64,000 bases of DNA from Chrysomallon squamiferum. Its lineage: Eukaryota; Mollusca; Gastropoda; Neomphalida; Peltospiridae. The DNA lies in the NCBI GenBank assembly GCA_012295275.1, contig CM022665.1, positions 32,809,522 through 32,873,521 of the forward strand, in the 5' to 3' direction. Below the pieces are notes generated by a model. It was not told the DNA's origin and did no database searches. It was given only the letters and a program-made list of their open reading frames with translations. Made by a program: the position numbers and the translations under genes. Positions 12,413 to 24,100 of the stretch are shown piece after piece; the first letter of the stretch is position 1; each line of letters starts with the position of its first letter.

Positions 12413-15400
12413 ATGGATGGTCGTCTGCAATTCGCTTTTCTTCTTATTGTAGTACAATTGGTTTTGACAAATTCTGCAGATGAAACATGTCACACGTTTG
12501 CAGGTGGGCAGGTATTTCCGCAAGAAACTAGACGCACTAGCGGACATACAATTCAGTGGAGCCAAGCTGTCAGTAAGTAAAATTGAATATTCTTGTAGCG
12601 CGCTTTTGCATCATTCTAATTTCTATACGAGAATGCAATGGTTGCCAGTTATGATTCAGGTCGACCCCAATAGAAATGCGAAAACTTAGCTTACCGGTAC
12701 CTATTGCCTGTGAGGATTTAAAACCCTGTATGATGCATTAAATATAGATTATTATTATAAAGTGACTTAAATAAATAAATTAATAATATAAAATAAATAA
12801 ACAATTTTTAACATACATGAACTTTTCTAGGTATGTGGACACATTTTTCAAACCCCACTAATCTGAAAATAAATAAGACAGTTGGGTAGAGCTTGTAAAC
12901 CACTTTAAAATGATACCAAGATCATGTAAAAAATTAAGGAAGTAGCAGCAATTTTAAACCCCCTGAAAATCAATTTTTTTCGTCCGATTAAACGCTATAT
13001 AAGTCATTAGAGGTTTGTGACCAAAAATAGTAATATTTTAACATTTTCCCCTCTATCTTTGTTAATAATCAAGCTTTCTTGATGAAATTTTCAGTGAAGA
13101 CAAATGCCAATCTCTGCTATCGATTATATTTGTAAAAATTAAAAAGAAGTTATTAATTAAGGTACCAGCAGCCTAACAAACAATTTAGGTATGTGGACAA
13201 AAAATTCAAACACTACCAACTTCAACATAAGTAACACTGCTGAAAAGAACTCTAAAAACCCTATAAAAGACAACAAACATCATGTGATTCTGTTGAGTAT
13301 TAAGGAAGTTACAGCATTTTAACATTTTCAATTAACACTAATTAATTGTCCTATTATTTAATGCATTTGCATTACAATGGCATGACCAAAATCCTATTGT
13401 TTTTCACTAAAATGCATGTAACTTTCTTAATAATGAAATTTTATAAGTGAAATTTGGACTGAAGATAGATGGTAACTAGTCCTCTCAATTCAAGCTATTA
13501 AAAATGCAATATAAATAATTAGTAATACAGCATATTTTAATTCTGACGTTTTAAGAGATCCTGTTTCTCACTTTCTGTTTGGCAAATTGCAAACTTTCAT
13601 GATATCTCTCACAGTTATGGCACTTTCTTATCTGCCTGGTTTTCAGTGGGGACATAGCAACAGGCTTGGTACTGGGAAGAACAATGGCATTTTCTTCATC
13701 AGCCTGAGGGACTTCCACTGGCTGGATAATACATGACATAACTGTGGAAATAGTACTGGTCAGGTTCAGCTGATCAAAACTGTCGTGTCAAATGGAATCA
13801 AACATATTGAATTCCACAGTGTCACTGAGTTTCTTGAACTTGTTCAGAGTGTTGTCAACAAGTTTCTGAATTTGTGATGTAATATAATTCAAAACTGTAT
13901 TTTTCTGATGACCAGTAATATTATTGGGGATATATGATTGAAGTTCTCTAAAGGTCTTCACATGGCTTTTTTCGCAGCGAAAGACAAAAATAAACAATAC
14001 CGAATACGTGACCATTTAAGAAATTTGCCAAAGAAACTGGAATTCCATTGGGAAAGTTCTCTTTCAAGTGTTGGTTGGCTATACCAGTCCTTTGATTGGG
14101 GGATTTTCTTTTCCACTTCAAGTTAGGCATCCTAAAAAGAAGGCCAACATAATAATAATGATTACTAAATTTCAAAATTCATACCGATTGGCTTGAAGGC
14201 ACTCACAAAATCCACAATCGTCCACTATTTACAATCCATCGGGTAATAAAAGTGTGACACAGAGTACAGTCGTATATTTATACAGCATCACAATCTGTTC
14301 TATCACTCATGTATCAAACATAGCTGAAATCGAGGGTAGAAATCACTTCAGTTTCACTCGAATTTTCATCCGCCATGTTTGATTTTGAAGCCATTTCGAT
14401 GTTACAGCTCCTCTTTCCGGCGTTTGTAACTTTTCTCAGCTATGTCAGATTTCAATATAAATTCACATATAATAAAATTAAATATTGTTCTTCGCCTCCA
14501 TCTACCTTAGATTATCCTCCGATATCGAAAATGACCGATTTTAATGTGTTGAATACGAAACAAATTTTCAAACTCTCCTCCGAAACAAACCAATTGACCG
14601 AATTGAAAAATTCGAAAACGAGTGAGTATACAGGAATTTCCCGCTAATTATACCATCAGGGATAACCGAAACTCCCAGCCCCTGACTAATGAGAAGCGAT
14701 TTACGTAGAGACACCACTCACCATCGGGGAGATTCAGGTCACACGGATATAGCAGAAAATGGCGGACGCAATTCCGGCAGTAATACACATACCTAACTTT
14801 TCTCTCTTTTTATTTAAATCATAAATATGTTGTTTTAATTTTTAAAAAAAACAACTTTATTTTATTTTACCAAATTCAGAGCAGTTGATTGGTAACAATA
14901 AACTAATATACTACATTTCCAAATTAAAATTCAAGTATAAATTTATTATTAAACAAGATAATCAACTTTTTCTTGGGATAAGTAATATTTGAACAGGTAA
15001 AAAAATAATAGCCAAATGGAGTAATGGCCTAAGCAATAGTATCTTCAAATAAAAAAATTATTATATTTTTAAATGCAACATATTTTTGAATTTTATAAGA
15101 GTGAAAGGTTTGGAAAAGTGTTTATGGTTCAGAAAATGTAAAATACTCCATTTGTCTGAACTTTTCATGTTTTTTTTTATTTAGGTTATAAAATCAAAAA
15201 GTTAAAAGTTAAAAGAAATAAATTAAAGTGCATTTGGATTTCTTGATTAATTATTTTCTTACAAATTAAATGTGTTGGTAATTTTATGTATGTGTATGCA
15301 AGCATGCACACACACACAAAGTTGTTTTTTGGGGCCGCCATTTATTTCAGACAAGTTTCGTGCCCTGCACTAATATTATAGACTACCACATTACATTCTG

Positions 15401-17902
15401 TAATTTAAAATTTTGTTTTCATCTCATATAATGATATATGCAGACTAATAAGAAATTGATCCATATTCAGACTATAATATTTTTTATATTTCAGTTTCTA
15501 AGCCTGCACCTGACTTCAATGGCACAGCTGTTATCAATGGTGAATTCAAGGATATCAAATTGTCAGATTACAAAGAAAAATATCTAGTTTTCTTCTTCTA
15601 TCCACTTGATTTGTTAGTAATGTTTTCATTACAGTTTACATTAGAATTTTGTGATTTAATGAATTAGTTGTAAAAACTGTCAGAGCTTTTCATAATAAAA
15701 TAAAAGACATTTTAAAAATATATAAATTATTTTATAATTAGTAAGTGTAACATGCATTTGAATGCTGTTGCAGCATAGTTATTCATTCAGATAGATTCAT
15801 CATCAGAAAAATGTATTTTCTTTTAAGTAATTTTAATCAAATTAAATATGAACTTTTGAAAGTAAGTGTTAGAACTGCAAATGGTATGTAATAATAACTT
15901 GTTTTTAATAGTTTTGATGATACATTTTCAGTACCTTTGTGTGCCCAACAGAGATCATAGCATTTAGTGATCGTATTAGTGAGTTCAAAAAAATCAACAC
16001 TGAAGTTCTGGCTTGCTCTGTGGATTCCCAGTTCACTCATCTGGCATGGTATATTTTTCATTTGAGTATTTAATCATTAATTTAAATTACTTGGCTACTG
16101 TCAAAACTGTAGTTTAGAGAGACAGATGTTCATGTAGATATTTAGATAATCCTACATGTTAAAATTCATTAATAATAACTATGTTGGCTGTTACACAGAA
16201 TTCACTAAAATGATTTTTATCCCTTAAGACATAAAATTTTAAATTTTAAAATACCTAAAACAAGCAGATTTAATGGATAGTAAATGATAATACTATGAAC
16301 CCTAAATGCAAAAATGCTATCTGTACAAGTTTATCTTGCTGTTGCCATAAAAACCAACATAGGAATATTAGATTTTTAAGAACTGATTTTTTTTTCTGCA
16401 GAAGTGTATATGTTGACAAAGCTATAGAGATTTTTTTGGCTCAACCTTTTAAATTATTATTTTTTTAAGTTGTAACTTGTGTGCTCTTTTAAGCATTCCA
16501 CCTTTATGAAGTGAAAACTGTGACAAATACCACCAAAATGTCTTTAGTAATGTCAACAAGACACTAATATGCATTTGTGCTAAGTTTCATTACAATTGAC
16601 TAGACAGTTTCAGAGAATAAATGTAAAGAAAATGGCTGTTGCTAAGGTCTAAAACTTCAGTTTTTCAGACACTTTGCAAAGAAAACGAATGTAAATGTGA
16701 ATGGTTAGCATTAGTAAATGCACTTTTACTGCTTAAAAATTATATTTTTAATGAAATTGAGGTATGGGATGTGAAAGCAGACGTGTTCAGGGATGTAAAT
16801 CTGCAAAAAGAACTAAAAATCACTGAACTAACCCAAATTTCACATTTTCTACTCAGCATCAGATTTATGCATAAGTACCAAAGCCACTAATCATACTCTC
16901 TGAATACTATTAATATGATATTTAAACAGTTATTTTGTACAGCAGAATAGGGAAATTGAAAATAGAAATAAGACTGTGTACTGACTCTTCTATTACAGGA
17001 TTAATACACCACGTGAAAAAGGTGGACTTGGAAAACTAAAAATTCCTCTGCTGTCTGATATCACACATGATATTTCAAAGGCATATGGTGTTTATCTGCA
17101 AGATCTTGGTCACACTCTGAGGTAAAATGCATAAAAGAAGTGGTATTATCCCAAATAATAATTACAGATTGTTCTTAATTGCATCTTCTGATAAATTTTG
17201 CTTGCCAGCCACAACTTTGGTGTAAAAGAAAGTTGTTTCAGTTAAATTATTTGTGGTGTTTTTCTGTTTATTCACATAAAAAAATTTTTTCATTTTAATT
17301 TGGATGGATTGTGAAAATACATTTTCACTCATTTTTATTTCAGTATTTTACTTTTTCATATTCAATTATCAGTTTTGCCTTTATTTGTTTATATGATACT
17401 ACATCTTTAAAATGTGTATTTTAAAAGTTTTCTAAATGTTTTTTTTTTTTTTTACAGAGGATTGTTTATCATTGATCCTAAAGGAATTCTTCGCCAGATA
17501 ACAATGAATGATTTACCTGTTGGTCGATCAGTTGATGAAACTCTGAGACTTGTACAGGCATTCCAGTACACAGACACACATGGTGAGGTGTGTCCAGCTG
17601 GTTGGAAACCAGGTGCAGCTACAGTAAGTATTTCAATTACAGACAGAAACAAAATACTCTATTTCTTTATTAATTTTGGTTATTTTCTAAAAAATATATT
17701 TATTTATAAGTAGATTAGTAATATAAATATAAAAATTAAAAACATTGTGTAGGAATCATTAATTTACATGTAAACGATTACAGATTTATCTGTATGTTGC
17801 TAATATTGACATAAATAATTATTTTTAATATTTCAGATTATTCCTGATCCAAAGGAATCACAGAAATATTTCAGCAAGCAAAAAGCTCCTGAAGAGCTGT
17901 AA
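12413..17902 (+). CDS. PRDX4: Peroxiredoxin-4, ER typical 2-Cys peroxiredoxin
   Basis: Six coding exons: 12413-12572, 15495-15612, 15932-16048, 16999-17121, 17458-17623 and 17837-17902. All introns are GT-AG, giving 249 residues (human 271). It reduces H2O2 and oxidised lipids and passes disulfides to PDI in the ER lumen. A hydrophobic signal peptide covers about residues 1-22. The PRDX4-specific N-terminal segment [11 protein letters not shown] follows, with Cys26 matching the extra inter-dimer cysteine of human PRDX4. Peroxidatic Cys97 is in FTFVCPTE and resolving Cys218 in GEVCPAGW. The hyperoxidation-sensitivity motifs GGLG (140-143) and YF (239-240) are intact. The C-terminus, KAPEEL, extends past the usual end. 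An in-frame ATG at 12,368 would add 15 residues before the hydrophobic core; I prefer 12,413 because it gives a normal signal peptide. Exon phases match throughout. Confidence 0.95.
12832..13440. repeat. Two diverged direct copies of an unclassified repeat (about 350-bp period) in PRDX4 intron 1
   Basis: GGTATGTGGACA recurs at about 12,831 and 13,187. Each copy is followed by CAAAC plus an A/C-rich stretch, then a shared ATTAAGGAAGT block with CAGCA and TTTT, and later a TGAAATTTT block. The copies differ heavily elsewhere. No open frame is visible. This could be the remains of a mobile element whose coding part is the pseudogene just downstream, but that is a guess. Confidence 0.45.
13551..14400 (-). 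pseudogene. Decayed nested minus-strand gene of unknown family inside PRDX4 intron 1
   Basis: On the minus strand, a possible start ([17 protein letters not shown]) lies at about 14,393-14,340 just inside a promoter-like block, and its frame soon hits stops. Further on, a donor-like site (CG then gtatga) at about 14,185 and an acceptor (tctttttag) at about 14,131 lead into a segment starting [17 protein letters not shown]. That frame ends at a stop near 13,948. The neighbouring frame continues with protein-like composition ([14 protein letters not shown], then [16 protein letters not shown]), has one in-frame TGA near 13,788, and resumes to a stop at 13,551 with a [10 protein letters not shown] segment. 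This reads as one coding sequence broken by a frameshift and a stop. I do not recognise the family. It could be a host gene relic, a retrocopy or a mobile-element gene. Confidence 0.45.
14340..14780. promoter_or_regulatory. Promoter-like block inside PRDX4 intron 1
   Basis: This block is more GC- and CpG-rich than the surrounding intron. It carries YY1-like ATGGCGG motifs in opposite orientations: CCGCCATG at about 14,371 (minus strand) and AAATGGCGGACG at about 14,757 (plus strand). An ETS-like CCGG core lies in TTCCGG near 14,417. It looks like a divergent promoter that could drive the decayed minus-strand gene or an alternative PRDX4 transcript. Confidence 0.35.
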
Positions 17903-19160
17903 AACATTTAAATGTTTCTTTTGTTACTATTTTGTATTCAATTTTCTTCTAGTGCTAATGATATTATGGCTCATTTTGTTATTACATGTATCTCAGCTGA
18001 AATTTTCAGATCTTACTTGTACGTGTATTTATTAATGTAAAGATTTACTGTAAAGTATATGTTTTCTCCTCTTTTTCTCTTTTTTGTTTTTTTGTTGTAG
18101 CCAAATAAGGAGTTTTCTTTAAATTAAACAATTTTTTAAAATGAATGGGTTGTTATTTTGTTCAGTCTTAATTTTTCTTAAACCTTTATTCATTATTATT
18201 TAAATATGTGTTTATATTAATCATCAATTAAATCCTTAAGTAGAAGAATTCTACATGTGAAAATGGGGGGGGATAATGTTTTTTAAAATTTAATTTGTTT
18301 TGTTTTGATATGCCAGATAATTAAATCTAAAATGAAAAACAACAACAATAATAAATATTTTAAAAATTGGAAATCTTCCTAATAGAAAAACTAATAATTT
18401 TTCTGTTTTTTAAAAGTAATATTAAATTTATTGTTTTCACATCTGATAATCTGACAAAACTGTTTATATTACAAATTTTTGATATTTTGATTTACTCTTC
18501 AAATCAAACAATTTGTTGGTAACTTCTTTTTCTCTTTTGTTTCATACCAGTTAAATGCAGAAGGTAATTGGTGTATGTATGTATTTTGCTTGTGTTGGAT
18601 CTGTCACATTTTGACTATTGGTTTTTGTAAACTTGTGATAACCATTGTTCTTTACTGTATATTACAGTAAATTTAAGAAATACTTTCAGGATTTGAAAGT
18701 GGATTCATTTAATTAGCTGTAGCAGTGACTGTTAATAGCCTATTATGATGAGATATGAAAGACTTAAAAAAAAATTAAGCATTTGGTCAAAGATTTTCTT
18801 TGTCTTGTCTGTTTTTAAGGAATTTGAAGTTTTTTAATGTTAAAAAGTTAATATTTATACTTCATCAGGAATTGACATGTAAAGTTTAAGAAGTGCTGCT
18901 TTGGGTATGTTTTGTTGGCTACAGGTTAATAATAGCTTTTTCACATTTGTTCGTTCTTTTCAGTTGTCTTCATGTTATATAAAAACAAGGAAATGTAAAC
19001 TACATTAATTTTACTATAAATAAAACCCAATTTAAATTTTGATTTAGAGCTGATACCATCAACTAATAAAATGCCTTGGGGTTTCTGCATTTACCGTTTT
19101 TGGTTTTATGTTTAAAGAAATGTGTTTTGACTGTTTCGTGTGTTAGATTTTACAAATAAA
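17903..19160 (+). other. Inferred PRDX4 3' UTR with poly(A) signal
   Basis: AT-rich sequence after the PRDX4 stop. AATAAA at 19,155-19,160 is followed by a T/G-rich stretch (GTGTTCTGTTTTTT), the usual arrangement for cleavage and polyadenylation. Several earlier AATAAA-like hexamers could also be used. No open frame of note. Confidence 0.4.
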
Positions 19161-20680
19161 GTTTCATCTGAGAAAATCCTACGTGTTCTGTTTTTTTTAA
19201 GTAAAATTTAGTATTTTTACATTCTCTATGAATGAATGTTTTTTTGTACGAGATGTTAAACTTAATGCTACCATACTGACTGCTCTTTGATGTAAACATG
19301 CATAGATAGGTAAGCATATATAAGTTTTGGAAAACAGTTGTGGGGCACTGCCTGGAATGAATACCTTCTCTATGTGTACATGCAGAGAATTGATCCTGAA
19401 AGTACAATTTCTGTGGCAGATCCACATCCCTTTAAAGAAATAGGACACCCTCTATGGCATCAGTAATTAGAGCAGTGGATAGAATTTTTAAATCCATTTC
19501 TTTTATTATCTATAATCCTTTTTATGTCACTCAGATCTTACATCATAAGTAACACAGAAAAGCAAAACTACATTTATCATTATTTTACTGTATGCAGGAC
19601 CTTTTTATTAGTCATCAAGATAGATTAAGAGCTCCATACAGGACAGAGAATGTTACAAAACCCAAACTAATTTTAATTTTTTTTTTATTCTCAGTTCTTT
19701 TAATCTCAAACCAACTGATATTGTGAAAAAATAATTAACTAAATTTACTTTCGGATTAAAGATCAAATATAATTTGCACAACAAAGAACAGATGTCAGTT
19801 CACACCTAAAAAAGCCAGAATATTCCTGTACATCCTGTACATCTTTGGTTCAGCACTCCAAACTACAGCAACTGCCATATTTCAGCACAGCTGACAATGT
19901 TTTTGGTCAATGACACTTTAAGACTGAACAAGAAATTATGACTTTATTTGATTCAAAGAAAATTTAATTAAGGAAAAGCCAAAGCATCAGAAATAAGCTA
20001 CACTGCAACATTCCAACAGAAAATACACCTCCTCTGCCCCTGATGTACACATAACTGCTGATCATGGAGATCCATATGACCCTGGATACCCTGAAGACAC
20101 TGCTGCCATAAAGACCCTTCTGACTTTTGATGTAATCTGACTACTGGTGCTGTAAGTGTTATTTTTGGTTTTGGGCTTTATGCTGTATGAAACAATAAAA
20201 AACCTTGTTTTAACGGTTGTATTATTTCCCATTTTAAGCTTGGCTATACCTTTGACAATATTTTGTTTACTATATTGCAATGAATACAGCAGTGGGTATG
20301 TGCATTAAACATTAAGCGTAGGAGTTCTCTGTATAAGATTACGTGTTGGTTTTGGTCAGTTTCTGTAGTGCGGCATTTTCTGTAATTCGACAACGACCAG
20401 GCCTCAAGAGGTACAACTTGTATTTATTTCTAAAGTGTGCGTCTTCTTTTTTTTTTTTTTTTTTTTTTTAACGAATAAAGTTACATTACATTGAAAGTTT
20501 TATTAAATGAATATGCCTTTCGTGAACAAAACAGCAATATAAATAATGTATTGGAAATGCTATTGTTTGGTACAGAAAATAAAATAAATAAAAATAACAA
20601 TAATAATAAAAACAAAGAAATATGTAAAAGCAGGCTAATATCTATCATCGAAATTACTAAATATACGCAGGAAATCTCAA
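19161..20680. other. Intergenic, PRDX4 to ARL13B
   Basis: No coding exon seen on either strand. It holds a long poly(T) run at about 20,448-20,469. Short open frames here have no protein-like features. Confidence 0.5.
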
Positions 20681-20689
20681 TCGAACGCA

Positions 20690-20765
20690 TGCAACCGGAA
20701 GACATTTTCCCCAGTGACGTAGAAAACCTCCAGAAAACAAATGGTTACCAACATGGCGGTAACAA
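20690..20765 (+). promoter_or_regulatory. ARL13B core promoter candidate with YY1, ETS, CRE-like and split X-box motifs
   Basis: Within 76 bp lie ACCGGAAG (ETS type, about 20,694), GTGACGTA (CRE-like, about 20,714) and AACATGGCGG (YY1 consensus, 20,750-20,759). The YY1 site sits exactly between GTTACC (20,744-20,749) and GGTAAC (20,758-20,763), two perfect RFX X-box half sites 8 bp apart. The start codon of ARL13B is about 390 bp downstream. YY1 and ETS sites are typical of TATA-less promoters. Confidence 0.45.
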
Positions 20766-21144
20766 CGAATTGTTTACCTGTCAAAGATACTTTATTTAGC
20801 ATTACCATGACTCCTCTGATAATCAGTTCTAATGAGTGAAATGTTTTATATCAGTTTTGAGAGAAATAACGTTTAAATGCAATTAAACCAACATTTGAAG
20901 AATTACTCTATAATATACAGAGGTTTTTGCTTGTACGTTCATGTTCATTGTAAGAATTGTTCAATCATTTGATTATGATTTGGCATGTAACAAACTATGT
21001 TTTATGAAATTTGTTAAATCAAAATGAGGTCCTCCAGTTTGTGAATTAACTTCTATTTTTAAAGAAGAGGTACCTGTCTAACTTGACTTAATGATTTAAA
21101 TATAAGACTTTGTTGTGTTGTCCGTCCATTACAAATAATTCTTC

Positions 21145-24100
21145 ATGTTCAGTTTGATGGGAAATTGTATATCCTGCATTAAAAAGCGCAGACAGCCTAA
21201 ACGGTAAGTACGGTATTTTGATATCATTATAAATGTTATTGGAAATATTTTAGGTAATTTTAGTTATCTTCTTCCTCAAGACATATATTAAATTCAGTAA
21301 TGTAAAGTAATTTGACAGACCATTTGAATTTATAGTTTAGGGGGTACATTTTCATGATTTTGTTTTCAAAATCTACTGTAATTTAGTAATTTTCCAAATT
21401 CCAATTAAAATTAAATTGTAAATGGGCATAAAAGTTGTACTCTTGGCCTTCAGCTTATAAGTTATAACTAATGGGTTTAGAAAAATAAAAAATGAATTGT
21501 CAAGTTGAGATCATTGTAAGGCTGGTGTTTCTATTAGGAGTGAGGATGAATAAAGTCATCCTATTTCCAAGTCTTGAACATCCAACAAAGAACTGACTTG
21601 TATTTTTAAAGAATAAATATAAATATTTATATACTGTTTCCAGTTAATTCTTAATCATTAATTCTTAGTCAAAGTATAAAATAAAAAAGGCTACTTTTTT
21701 TCTTATTGTTCATAATTACACTTTTCTGTCCAACAAAATGACTACATCTATGATAAAAAATTGCATCAACATTCTTTTCAACTGACTTAATAAAATGTCA
21801 TTGATGACTGCAGTCAAAGTTCACTGTGAATATAGCAGCCATTACCGACATCATAGTCCCAACCAATGTCCTATTCACCACTGCTTAAGAATCTTTTGTC
21901 AGAATATTTTACAACATAGAGGCAATCACAAACACATATTTGCTTTTATTTATGTAGACAGATTCAATACATAATGTTTAACAGGTTCAAAATACAATTG
22001 TCCCATTTTATAAAAAAGTGTTTGGAAATTAAATTTTTGTTTTATTTATGTCATGTAAGTGTTACTTTAATATTTCAGACCAATTACATTGGCTATTTTG
22101 GGCCTTGATTGTGCTGGCAAAACAACAGCAGCCAAAGGTCTATCTGGAGGTAATAATTCATATCAGAAATTTCATTATATCTAAGTAATTAACTGTTAAT
22201 ACATTTTTATTTGTATACTGAAGTATTAAAATGTGTGTTTTATAACTTTTTTTAATTTTTTTTATTAAGTAAAACAATAAACAGGCATTGTAAAGATAAG
22301 TCTAACAGTATCATAGATAGAACTAATACTTTAGTATAAAAATTAAAAAGGTGAAAAATAAAATAAAAATGAAAGGAATAAAATAATTTTAAAAAGGAAA
22401 ATAAACCAGAACATACAAGAATTAGTTTATTTCCGTACTATGAATATTTACCCCCCACCCCCAGTTCACTTGTTGACTACAAGGCCAGTAGAGACTACAA
22501 ATGATTCTGATCTCTGTTGTTCACTTCTTGTGCCACACAGCTTCTTCTGGAGAGTTGTTGTAGTTATCCTACTGTTGCAGCAGCTTTATGCAGTTTTGAA
22601 TGACATATTCAGTCATCTTTTCTGCTTCTCCACAGTAGCACATGGAAGAAGATACAGCTGGAACAGATTAAGCATATTCTGGTTGACACAACTGATAGTA
22701 TGTAGGGCTTCTGAGGTATATCTAGCTTGTTTTCACGAGCCTGGAGGGCAGAGTGAGCATCTGAGAGGAAGACAACATGTGAGCAGTTCTCTCTGGTGCT
22801 GATGATGTTGGCAGCAGAAATAAAAGCCTCAGCCTCTGCAGCATAGTTTGTGCAGTGTTTCCCTGTAGGAAAATGTGCCTCTTCTTGGTAGCCACTAGGG
22901 TCCATGATATATTTTCCACTGCATATGTATTGTGGTGTATTAATTTGCAGCCCAATACTGCTAACTTCAGCACTCAAGGTTTATGTTAGGGTTATCTCAC
23001 TCTTTGTCTATGTCTAGCCTCTACCCATTGACCAGTCCAGTGTTTGTGTCCCTAACAGAAGCCAAAGCTACTGATGGCATAGCTCTTTGGATCATTGAGA
23101 CATACAAGCTCTCTCAAGGAATGGACTATGAATGGGTTATTAATACTTTCATCTGTAACATTTAGCAACCAAGAGTGAAATGTTTTAAATGTCAGTTAAT
23201 TTCTGACAAATAACTCCTTTATTTTTATTTCTGCAGATCCCTTGCCTTTGAACATTGCTCCAACAGTTGGATTCTGCAGTGAGAAGTTCACTTTTGATGA
23301 TTTTGAAATCACTTTATTTGATCTTGGTGGTGGGAAGAAGATACGAGGAATATGGAACAACTATTTTGCAGAAGTCTATGGAATTATATATGTAGTTGAT
23401 TCCACTGCATCCAGTAGGATGGAAGAAGCCCAGATTAATTTTCGTGAGCTGCTGGAGCATCCCCAGGTGTCAGGAAAACCAGTGATGTTGTAAGTTATTT
23501 TACATTTGTGAAAAATTCAGTATAGTCTTGAAACCAGCATTATTATTCTTATTTCACATTAATGAAAACAGTTCAAAGAAACATAAGATTAACAGCCTTT
23601 GTAAGATATATGATATCTATGAAACCATGTTAAATCAAATGTATTATGAAAACCGTAAATCCAGTTTTTTTTGTGTATGACACAGAAATTTTACCAAGAA
23701 TTCACTGTAAAATATTAAAAATTATATTATAATTTATAAGCAGTTATTCATACCTAAATATTTAATTTTACAGTTTAGCAAACAAGCAGGATAAGGAAGG
23801 TGCCCTTGAAGAATTAGATATCTGTGAACAGTTAAACATTGAAACAGTGGTAAACATCAACAAATGTCCTTGCATAATAGTAAGTAGTCATCATTATTTA
23901 TAAATTAGATAAACAGACAACTGTTTCAAAATCAGAAAGAAAATACAAAAATTATAAAAACTATTTGGTTACAAAGTAGCAAGTGTATGTAGAAATTATT
24001 AGACCTAAAAGATGTCTCTATAGCAGTTGCAAAATGAAAAAAGTGATAATATTCCTATTTTAATATTTTATTGTTCTTTATTTTTAACCAAGACAAATTT

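Noticed and set aside
20491-20799. 102-residue plus-strand open frame upstream of ARL13B
   Set aside because: Asn/Lys-rich from AT repeats, and it overlaps the promoter motifs. No splice sites or family resemblance.
21157-21203. ARL13B start at the second ATG (MGNCIS)
   Set aside because: The upstream in-frame ATG at 21,145 gives MFSLM, identical to the human N-terminus, so it was taken as the main start.
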